From Symbiodinium natans (lineage: Eukaryota > Sar > Dinophyceae > Suessiales > Symbiodiniaceae), in contig CAJNDS010000657.1 of NCBI GenBank assembly GCA_905221605.1, positions 173,501 through 237,500 of the forward strand: 64,000 nucleotides of DNA. Direction: 5' to 3'. A program made the translations under genes and the position numbers. Positions 52,149 through 60,048 of this stretch are shown one piece after another. Under the pieces are notes generated by a model. That model made no database searches. It worked only from the letters and a program-made list of their open reading frames with translations, and was not told the origin of the DNA. Positions within the stretch are counted from its first letter, which is position 1. Every line of letters begins with the position of its first letter.

Positions 52149-54260
52149 ACCAAATACCGCAGATTTGTCGATGCACTACACAAAGCACAAGAGTGCAACA
52201 TTCCCACATTGCTGGCTACCCCTAAACAGCCTTGGATTACCCCGGAATTAGCTAAACAAATTGAAACAGTTAGACAACAAAGGATCCGATGCGATCCCGA
52301 CTACCCCGCCAATTTCAAGGCAGTTAAAAAGGAGGCTAGAAAGCTCAAAAGAGATTGGACTAGGTCGCAATTAACGAAGGACTCGGATACCGCGCACGCA
52401 CACGTTTGGAGAGTCACAAGACAACTTAAAAAGGGATTCCAGGGCAAGCGCACGCGGTTGAAAAAGCACGGAAAACCGGTACCCTGGACGCACACACACA
52501 CCGTTTTCAGAGATCAGCTAAACAACGTCCAATGGGGAACGGTTTCGGTCACGGATGAAGAAATCAAGCTTCTCGAAGACTCCCCTCAATTACATCCCCA
52601 GGAGACCACCGCCCCGCCCCAATTTACCCATGAAGAACTGACCACAGTCCTTAAACAGCTTCGAAATAATAAGGCAGCAGGACTCGATGGCACCAAGGCG
52701 GAGCTACTCCTCCTGCTAGATCACGTGGGGGAACTAATCTTGTTAGATATTTTAAATGAATGTTACAGATCCAAAACTGTACCCCATGAATGGAAGCAGG
52801 CCCTAGTGGTCAGTATATATAAAGGGAAGGGCTCGGAATCGGATCCGGCCAATTACCGACCCATATCTCTCCTCAACGTAATGTACAAAGTTTACGCCGC
52901 CCTTCTTCAAAAAAGACTGGCCGCAGCACATGACCACAAACTACGTGTCACACAATTTGGTTTTAGGCAGCACAAAAGCACACAGGAACCAATCTTCATA
53001 CTGCGTAGGCTGCAAGATTACTCCGCCAAAACAGGACAGCATTTCCATATGCTCTTCCTGGACTGGAAACAGGCATTCGACAAAATTGATCACAGATCGA
53101 TGCTGATCGCTCTGAAAAGAATAGGAGTACACGAGCACTACCTCGCCATAATCAAGGATTTATATACGGATCCGGAATTTTGCACACAAGGCTACAACGC
53201 CCAACGCGAATGGGGCAAAGTTAAAACGGGGATACGGCAAGGCTGCCCCATGAGCCCCTATCTTTTTATAATTGTTATGACAGTTTTGTTCGACGATGTC
53301 GACAAAAGATTACGCACGCACGGAGTCCCACAAAATACATGGTCTGTGGGTAAGCCGGTTTATGACCTAGAATATGCAGATGATACAGTCTTAATGGCGG
53401 TTACTACGCATCAATTGCAAGAAATGCTGCACGCGGTACAGGTAGAGGCATCCCTGTACGGATTAGAGTTGAACAAGGAAAAAACAGAGCTCCTAGTTCC
53501 TGACTACTCCGCCACCACAATATGTTTCGCTGACGGAACAGCCGTTCCCACGACAACATCAGCTAAGTATCTAGGGACACAGATCTCTTGGACTACTCCG
53601 CCAAAAATTGCCATCAATTTCCGAAAAAGCAAAGCAGAAGCCGCATTCTCGAAGCTTTATCATGTCTGGAACTGTAAGCTCCCCAAAGGATCTAAATCCC
53701 GCATCTTTCACTCCGCCATTCTTCCAATCTACACGTACTCCCTAGCCACATGCTCTTTAGACAAGCAACACTTCCGTACCATACATGGCTGGTACTTTAG
53801 GCACCTTCGACGAGCGCTAGGCATTAAGCATTCGTATTATTCCAGAATCCCTAATGTAAAAGTATGGAAAACAGCTGGCCGACCATTCATTCCTTCACAA
53901 ACCATATACAAACAGCAGTTTCAGCTGTTGCTCAAATCACTGACTACCCCGCCTAACCAGCCAGTACATCACGTAGTTTTTTCCCCCGGATTCAAGGATA
54001 GGATAAAATTCACGAAATCAAAATCAAGAGGTCACCCCGCAAGGTACTGGTATGAACTAGTCTCAAAGGAAGCAGTCAGATTTTACCAATACCATTTAGA
54101 CCACCACGCCATGCCTGAAAGGCGGCGTGATTTTTTAGGACTTATACAGTTTTTAAGATCCGATAGCCAATTCGGCGATACCCTGACTACTGCGCCTACG
54201 CGCAAGCCGGAGATTTTCCCTATGTTTAGTACATCAGTTGGAAGCGCCTGGCAAGCCTAA
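52149..54260 (+). CDS. Retrotransposon reverse transcriptase
   Basis: Same frame as the upstream endonuclease/RNase H frame, open from the codon after its TAA (no ATG near; the first codon of the frame was probably never a start). Motifs in order: NNKAAGLDGTKAELL, YRPISLLNVMYKVY, QFGFRQHKST, FLDWKQAFDKIDH (catalytic Asp), GIRQGCPMSPYLF, YADD at 53373-53384 (catalytic Asp pair), LNKEKTELL and KYLGTQIS. The C-terminal part has the thumb-like FRHLRRALGIKHSYYSRIPN common after LINE reverse transcriptases, and no second RNase H or zinc knuckle. The reading frame is complete to a TAA that merges with the A-run at the element end. Confidence 0.9.
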   Translation, partial: TKYRRFVDALHKAQECNIPTLLATPKQPWITPELAKQIETVRQQRIRCDPDYPANFKAVKKEARKLKRDWTRSQLTKDSDTAHAHVWRVTRQLKKGFQGKRTRLKKHGKPVPWTHTHTVFRDQLNNVQWGTVSVTDEEIKLLEDSPQLHPQETTAPPQFTHEELTTVLKQLRNNKAAGLDGTKAELLLLLDHVGELILLDILNECYRSKTVPHEWKQALVVSIYKGKGSESDPANYRPISLLNVMYKVYAALLQKRLAAAHDHKLRVTQFGFRQHKSTQEPIFILRRLQDYSAKTGQHFHMLFLDWKQAFDKIDHRSMLIALKRIGVHEHYLAIIKDLYTDPEFCTQGYNAQREWGKVKTGIRQGCPMSPYLFIIVMTVLFDDVDKRLRTHGVPQNTWSVGKPVYDLEYADDTVLMAVTTHQLQEMLHAVQVEASLYGLELNKEKTELLVPDYSATTICFADGTAVPTTTSAKYLGTQISWTTPPKIAINFRKSKAEAAFSKLYHVWNCKLPKGSKSRIFHSAILPIYTYSLATCSLDKQHFRTIHGWYFRHLRRALGIKHSYYSRIPNVKVWKTAGRPFIPSQTIYKQQFQLLLKSLTTPPNQPVHHVVFSPGFKDRIKFTKSKSRGHPARYWYELVSKEAVRFYQYHLDHHAMPERRRDFLGLIQFLRSDSQFGDTLTTAPTRKPEIFPMFSTSVGSAWQA

Positions 54261-54455
54261 AAAAAACCCTAAACCCTAAACCCCAGTGGGGCTCTGAGGT
54301 CCAGGTTTTCGTGCTTGGGCAGGCTCAATCGGGGTGCTCTTGTGGGGTGCTTCGGGGTGTCTTTGGAGCGCCTCGGCGGCTCGAGCACACGGGAAAACCT
54401 AAGCCCCAAGCCCTAGAACCCATCATCGTCTGAAATGTGGGTTTTGGCTTTAGGG

Positions 54456-54510
54456 TTTAGGGTTTAGGGTTTAGGTTTTAGGTTTTAGGGTTTAGGGTTT
54501 AGGGTATCAT
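54456..54510. repeat. Interstitial telomeric tract (TTTAGGG)
   Basis: About seven units, some TTTTAGG; about 190 bases right of the retrotransposon. Confidence 0.85.
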
Positions 54511-54882
54511 CGTCTGAGATGTAAGGCCTGTGAGAGGGGAAAGCCGGCTTTACTACCTAGTGCACCAACCTCACCTGAAGCTCTGGTAGAGGAAGCATGG
54601 ACTGCTCCAAGTCTTGCGACATACACGCCTGATGCCTAGCGGTTCGGATTCAGGGGCCCTCCGTTTCGCGTCGAAGACGCAGGGCTCCTAAGCCCTCAGC
54701 CCCAAACCCTTGATACCTGAACCCTAAACCCTAAGGCCTAAACCCTAAACCCTAAACCCTGAACCCTAAGCCCTAAGCCGCAGGCCTCTGAGTCGGAGCT
54801 CCAGCGCCTAAAAAAAAGTCGTCGACCCTAAGTTGGGAGGGCAGCTGATCCGCACTTGAGAGGCAAAAGAGGCGGTGGGGTG

Positions 54883-55057
54883 GCTTAGGGTTTAGGGTTT
54901 AGGGTTTAGGGTTTAGGGCTTAGGGCTTAGGGCTTAGGGTTTAGGGTTTAGGGTTTAGGGTTTAGGGTTTAGGGTTTAGGGTTTAGGGTTTAGGGTTTAG
55001 GGTTTAGGGTTTAGGGTTTAGGGTTTAGGGTTTAGGGTTTAGGGTTTAGGGTTTAGG
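54883..55057. repeat. Long interstitial telomeric array (TTTAGGG)
   Basis: About twenty-five units, with three TTAGGGC variants near the left end, otherwise perfect. Confidence 0.92.
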
Positions 55058-55059
55058 GG

Positions 55060-55925
55060 CGGCGTGGCGGCGGTGGTGTTGAGGGTTTACAGCGCGGGGC
55101 GATTCAGGGGTGAACCTGAACCTCAACCCGCACCCTCAACAGGGTTTGGGGCTTCGGGGTTTAGGGTTTTAAGAGTTTAGGGGTTTAGGGCTATTAGGGC
55201 TTAAGGGTCCTAAACCGGGCTGATAATCTTACAGGGCCTTAGCAACCTTAAGCCTCTGAGACAGCTTCTACCCTTTGGAATTCTTACTTGACGTCGCCGG
55301 CCTGACTCATAGTGCTAGACAAGGGTATGGGCGGGTTAGGGTAAAGGATCCGGGGTCTAGGGTTTGGGGTCTAAAGAAGGGTTGAGGGTTTCTTTTGTAT
55401 CGCGGAGGTCCCGTCTTTGGCATTTCTGTCCAGTCATTCAGGTTTTCAAGGTTCCAAAAGGCGTTTCAATATGCCGACGTTGTACATATACCCATATACC
55501 CCTGAAGGGTCGCGGAAGCTTCTTCCAGACTTGAAAGGCTCCTGTTATGTAGTACCTTTTTGGGGTTGTATACTAGAATCCCCTTTTACTAGCCTCAAAA
55601 AGGAACTACATTGGAGCCTTTGAGCAAAGGCAGGAGTTCTCGATCCCAGCAGGATCGTCAGTCACGCGCACCGCAGGCGGGCTTTTTGTAAGGCTTGCTC
55701 GCCGGGCATGCTCCTGTGAGAAAGGAGGTCCCTACGAGATGCAAAGGAAAAAACCCTTCTTCACTTTCAAACCCAAGTTTCGAGTCCTAAAAACATCTGA
55801 AATGAGAAACTTCTTGAAGCTAGCGACGAAGCTGCCAATGGGCTCCCATGACCTTAAACCCTAAAACCCCCAAGCCCGATAGAAACCCTGAGCTCCCTAA
55901 ACCCTAAACCCTAACCCCCAAACCC
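55060..55925. other. Gene-poor stretch
   Basis: Unique sequence with few telomeric words. It contains the inverted repeat at 55532-55622. No convincing exon; a 68-codon plus frame at 55417-55623 overlaps the palindrome and is probably spurious. Confidence 0.4.
55532..55622. repeat. Inverted repeat element
   Basis: GAAAGGCTCCTGTTATGTAG with CCTTTTT pairs with AAAAAGGAACTACATTGGAG followed by CCTTT. MITE-like single copy. Confidence 0.7.
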
Positions 55926-56013
55926 TACACCCTACACCCTAAACCTAAACCCTAAACCCTAAACCTGATAAACCCTAAACCCCAAACCCTAAACCCTAAA
56001 CCTCCCTTGGCCC

Positions 56014-56102
56014 GTGGACTTCCTGGAGCCCGGCGCCCCAAGCCACGGTGAAGGCAAGGCGCCGAAGCGGAAGGATCCAGGGGAGGTGCCGATGGTTTGC
56101 AG
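56014..56102. CDS. Candidate exon, strand unresolved
   Basis: GC-rich island between CCCTAAA (left) and TTTAGGG (right). Plus reads PVDFLEPGAPSHGEGKAPKR then KDPGEVPMV; the minus strand is also open. Not recognised. Confidence 0.3.
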
Positions 56103-56556
56103 TTTAGGGTTTAGGGTGCTTCAGGGCCTTGAGGGCCTTTAGGGCCAATTCAGGATTTAAGGTTTAGGGTTTAGGTGTATTCCGGCGCCTGACGAGCCCA
56201 AACAAGTTGCTAACCTAAACAGTAAACCCCAAACCCCCTATTGCACCCCCCCTGGATCCTCATGAGCGGAGTCACAGACCCTGGCGCGTTGCTCCTCGCA
56301 CCTCAGGCTTCGTGGATTTGGGCTTCGGGCTTACTTAGAGGCTCATGAGACCTAGTAGCCTTTCTGACATAGTGGAGTCTACTACTTAGTATCCCCCTGA
56401 ATGCGATTCCAGAACCCACCTTACTAACCTGACCTACCAAGTCAAACCGGTGTCCAAGTAGGGATTACAAGCTTAAGGCTTAGGGTGATGAGTGCTTGGG
56501 GCGTAGAGTCTTACAGTCTTGAGTGGGAAGTGTGGGGTGGGCCACAAGATGGTTTC

Positions 56557-56672
56557 GGGAGGGGCCCCCTTACTATGGTAACTTGACTTAAGGGGCTTAT
56601 AACCTAAGTTAGAATCCTTGTAACCCAATTTAGGGTTCTTACAACCCTACTTATAACTAGGGGGCCCCTCCT
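56557..56672. repeat. Inverted repeat element
   Basis: GGGAGGGGCCCCCTTA pairs with TAACTAGGGGGCCCCTCC; the inner part repeats TTATAAC and GTTATAA-like words. MITE-like. Confidence 0.7.
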
Positions 56673-56689
56673 TGTAGGGTGGGTTTGGG

Positions 56690-56760
56690 GTTTGGGGTTT
56701 GGGGTTTAGGGTTTAGGGTTTATAAGGGTTTAGGGTTTAGGGTTTAGGGTTTAGGGTTCA
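56690..56760. repeat. Telomeric tract (TTTGGGG to TTTAGGG)
   Basis: About nine units, the left ones TTTGGGG, with one TTTATAAGGG. Confidence 0.85.
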
Positions 56761-56845
56761 GGGGCTTCGAGAGCTTGTCGAAGTATGAAAGAAGGGGCCG
56801 TCTGAAGTCCGTGTTGGCTTTTGGGGGGTCTGGGCCTCGACCTGC
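56761..56845 (-). CDS. Candidate exon, unknown protein
   Basis: The minus strand reads DPPKANTDFRRPLLSYFDKL then SKPL. TTTAGGG tracts lie on both sides. No family recognised. Confidence 0.32.
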
Positions 56846-56864
56846 CCCATAACTAAACACTCTG

Positions 56865-56937
56865 GGTTTAGGGCTTAGGGCTTAGGGCTTAGGGTTTAGG
56901 GTTTAGGGTTTAGGGTTTAGGGTTTAGGGTTTAGGGC
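56865..56937. repeat. Interstitial telomeric array (TTTAGGG)
   Basis: About ten units, the first three TTAGGGC. Confidence 0.9.
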
Positions 56938-56939
56938 CG

Positions 56940-58200
56940 ATACTCAATACAGTGCCCTAAAAAAAACCTAAACACGCTTGGGTAGGTTCCTGGCGAAGGG
57001 TCGTTTTGGCGAGCAACATGCTGTCACAAGCTTTATGGTGAGCAAACAATGATAAATATTCATGGTACACAAACCTGATAAATGCAATGCAGGTCGTAGG
57101 CTTTTCCTACTCTTATTGCCGCGCGATACAAAACAGCAAAGAAAAAGAAGAGAGCTCGGAGGATGACGTTGAATTAACTGCAAACTTGCCCCCCCCCACA
57201 AAGCGACCTTAGTTTAAAGTGGCTTTTAGGGTTTAGGGTTTAGAGTTTCGGGTTCAGGGTTCCTGTTTTTGCACCGGCTCCCCGGGGAATTTAGGAAAGG
57301 ATATAAGCGGTTGGGCGCTATGAAAACGGCACATGCACCCGACACCTGCTATCTACCCTAAACCCTAAACCCTAAACCCTAAACCCTAAACCCTAAACCC
57401 TAAACCCTAAACCCTAAACCCTGTTATATGCTCATGGCCCAAAAGACCAAGGGCTTGCCCTCAGGTCTTTTGCTCACATGTTTCTTGTTGTTCTCTTCTG
57501 TTCCTTTCTTCTGTTCTGCTATCTTTCTCCTGCTACAGCAGCTATCGGTACAAGCCTGGGTTTAGGGGGTTAAGGGTTTAGGGGGTTTAAGGGTTTAGGG
57601 TTTAGGCTCCTTTGCTTCTTGCTTTCTTTCTGTAGTTCTTTCTTTCTTTTATTGTGCTTACGTCATTTTAGTGAGCTCGCGAGGTTCGGGGCACTCACCT
57701 CCGCTCTCTTCGAAATCACAATACCATGCGAGCGAGAGAAGCGACAGAACACGCCAGCAAACAAAGTTCACTGGTCCGATAAGGAGTTGGCACACCCGGC
57801 GGGTGGGGGCGGGGGGGGGGGCTCCCCAGATGACCCACTGAGAAAATCGGTATTCTGAATGACTTCGTCACGGAGTTTCTTGCCTCATGCTCTTGTGGGT
57901 GAAGGCTAGAGTGCTGACGGGTGACGGGTTCAGGTTGGAGCTATGGCTCTTAGTCATAGTCGGGAAAACCGTGTGTTCGGGCGCTTCTCAATGTCCACGG
58001 TGAAATCGTCTCATCCTCAACCTTAAGCCCTAAACCCTAAACCCTGTTTAGTGGCTTAGGGCTTAGGGCTTAGGGTTTAGGATTTGGGGTTTAGGGTTTA
58101 GGGTTTAGGATTTGGGGTTTAGTGTTTAGGGTTGAGGGTTTGGGGTAAACCCTGAGCAAAGAACCATTCACTGGAGAAGGCACACGAAACCCCAAAACCC
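56940..58200. other. Gene-poor stretch
   Basis: Contains a perfect CCCTAAA array at 57353-57422 and TTTAGGG tracts near 57558-57608 and 58040-58140. Plain unique sequence otherwise; short open frames at 56968-57201 and 57619-57858 show no motif. Confidence 0.4.
57353..57422. repeat. Interstitial telomeric array (CCCTAAA)
   Basis: Ten perfect units. Confidence 0.92.
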
Positions 58201-58209
58201 TAAAACCTT

Positions 58210-58350
58210 CTTGGAGGTTCACGGTACTTATTGGCCGATTATAACTGTACTTATAACCCACTTATAACCCCCCCTAACTGCCCTAAGATGGTTATAAGTA
58301 CAGTCATAAGTACAGTTCTAATTGGTGAATAAGTACCATGAACCTCCAAG
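58210..58350. mobile_element. MITE-like palindrome, family B copy 3
   Basis: CTTGGAGGTTCACGGTACTT ... AAGTACCATGAACCTCCAAG; about 12 kb from the other two copies, with the same GATTATAACTGTACTTATAA inner arm. Confidence 0.85.
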
Positions 58351-58565
58351 TTGCTGGCCTTGCTTCCCCCCGAAAAGGCCGCAGAATCTTCCTAGTCCTC
58401 CGGCTCAGATTCTACCCTAAACCCTAAACCCTGAACCCTAAACCCTGAACCCTAAACTGGCCCTAAACCCTACACCGCCCCACAGAGGTCCAGCATGATG
58501 TGGGGGGCACAAGCCTTACTAGACTTCCTACACCTGAAAATTCCTGAAAATTCTATCCACACCTC

Positions 58566-58645
58566 TCTTGGCGTCTTGCTCTTTCGAGCATCTCGTTCCG
58601 GACGGTGAGGTCTACTCCGCCCTTCAGTGGCCAAAGTGACTCTGA
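58566..58645 (-). CDS. Candidate exon, unknown protein
   Basis: After GCGAATCAG the minus strand reads SLWPLKGGVDLTVRNEMLER then ARRQE, up to a possible GTGTGG donor. Protein-like and flanked by telomeric tracts. It holds the one near-match to the retrotransposon's 12-base motif noticed nearby (58609-58621). Confidence 0.35.
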
Positions 58646-58696
58646 TTCGCTTGGGGTCAAGGTGGTGCAGGGTTCGGCGAGTTGCTGGGCTTAGGG

Positions 58697-58950
58697 TTGG
58701 TTTAGGGTTTATAGGGTTTATAGGGTTTATAGGGTTTATAGGGTTTATAGGGTTTATAGGGTTTATAGGGTTTATAGGGTTTATAGGGTTTATAGGGTTT
58801 ATAGGGTTTATAGGGTTTATAGGGTTTATAGGGTTTATAGGGTTTATAGGGTTTATAGGGTTTATAGGGTTTATAGGGTTTATAGGGTTTATAGGGTTTA
58901 TAGGGTTTATAGGGTTTATAGGGCTTATAGGGTTTATAGGGTTTAGGGTT
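58697..58950. repeat. 9-base TTTATAGGG tandem array
   Basis: About twenty-six nearly identical units of TTTATAGGG, bordered on both sides by TTTAGGG. It is open in all translations because the unit is a multiple of three; the resulting peptides are repeats, not genes. Confidence 0.95.
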
Positions 58951-59052
58951 TAGGGTAGAATCTGAGCCGGGAGTTGTTGGATCTGTGAGGTGTCCGGCTG
59001 CTTGGTGCAACTAGGTGTCGATTTGAACAGTCCCCAAAACTATTTGCAATTG

Positions 59053-59115
59053 GGGTTTAGGGTTTAGGGTTTAGGGTTTAGGGTTTAGGGTTTTAGGGTT
59101 TTAGGGTTTAGGGTA
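59053..59115. repeat. Interstitial telomeric array (TTTAGGG)
   Basis: About eight units with two TTTTAGGG. Confidence 0.9.
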
Positions 59116-59217
59116 TTTAGACAATAAGAGAGACAATTAGTCCCAAATCGATACCCAGACAAGAACACGAACCCTACGGCACCTGCGTCCGCCGATACTT
59201 CAGTTTCTCCTGCCAGC

Positions 59218-59320
59218 TAGGGTTTAGGGTTTAGGGTTTAGGGTTTAGGGTTTAGGGTTTAGGGTTTAGGGTTTAGGGTTTAGGGTTTAGGGTTTAGGGT
59301 TTAGGGTTTAGGGTTTAGGG
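59218..59320. repeat. Interstitial telomeric array (TTTAGGG)
   Basis: Fourteen to fifteen perfect units. The islands on both sides (59165-59217 and 59325-59395) read open on the minus strand and may be exons. Confidence 0.92.
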
Positions 59321-59445
59321 CAATTGGAAGATTGCCGTTGGCAAACGGCTGCCGCCTCTAGTTCATGGAACACACCGCGTGGTGGCTGGCATGCTAAGGC
59401 TTAGGGTTTAGGGTTTCTGGGGTATAGGGTATAGGGTTTAGGGTT

Positions 59446-59937
59446 TTAAGATCGCTGGCTCTGGAAGTAGCAGCTCTCCTTCTCACCCTCATCGAAATCC
59501 ATGGTGCCGCAGTCTGCAATCACCTGGGTCTGCCAACATTGCATAAAACGACCCAAGGCCCGCTTGAAGTGTCCGGAAACAAATCACATCTTGCAACAGA
59601 ACAGCGCTCTGACCCAGAACTGATTCTCTTGCTGACCCTAACGCAAGATTTAGGCCGGAGGTTCCTTTGAAAAAGGGGACAATGTGGAGTGCCTGCCTAC
59701 TACTCCTCTCTCTCTCTCTCTATCTCTGTCTCTTTCTCTCTTTCTCTCTTGAAAGAGCCCGGTAGAAATCCAAACCCTTGAAACCCTAAACTCCAACCCC
59801 CTAAACCCTAAACCCTAGGGTTCCTTTTCCAGGCGCCAGGGATCATTCGGAACCCAAGGTTCCTCACAAAAGGCGACGACGCGGACCCCAGCAGAGCCGG
59901 CCAGCGAGAACTGGCCACGTCCAAGATCGTCTGCCAT
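59446..59937 (-). CDS. Small unknown gene, first and last exons seen
   Basis: A first exon (59937-59868) begins ATG and reads MADDLGRGQFSLAGSAGVRV up to a GTGAGG donor. A terminal exon (start at or right of about 59560, end 59446) reads RALGRFMQCWQTQVIADCGT and MDFDEGEKESCYFQSQRS with TAA. It lies about 110 bases downstream of the esterase stop on the same strand, so it is a separate gene. The phase of the single intron (with a CT-rich tract at 59705-59752) is not verified. No family is recognised; the acidic Cys-containing tail has no known motif. Confidence 0.4.
59705..59752. repeat. CT microsatellite
   Basis: TC/CT run with a few interruptions, in the intron of the small unknown gene. Confidence 0.9.
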
Positions 59938-60048
59938 GACCTACAGAGATTCCCCGAGGACCTGAGGATGAGAACCTCGACTCACCGCGGGACTGCGCCA
60001 TGACTCGGGCTCGTTGCTGATGTTCGCTCGGCGATGATGACTACTATA

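Larger units (their letters stand above)
47450..54266 (+). mobile_element. LINE-type non-LTR retrotransposon in telomeric repeats
   Basis: The left flank is four CCCTAAA units (47416-47447). The right end is an eight-A run (54259-54266) passing directly into CCCTAAACCCTAAA. Inside are ORF1 (RRM-like), an endonuclease plus RNase H frame and a reverse transcriptase frame, all sense plus. There are no long terminal repeats. The last codon GCC is followed by TAA that is part of the A-run, so there is almost no 3' untranslated region. Codon use and base composition differ from the host exons (more AT, no introns). The element looks recent but has at least one in-frame stop and a frame change in ORF1. 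A target-site duplication cannot be recognised within repeats. Clade unknown; the domain order is unusual. Confidence 0.88.

Noticed and set aside
48126-52501. Minus-strand frames across the retrotransposon
   Set aside because: Shadows of the plus-strand ORFs, which carry the catalytic motifs.
58627-59010. Repetitive protein genes on both strands
   Set aside because: Both frames are translations of the 9-base TTTATAGGG array, which cannot contain stops in those phases.
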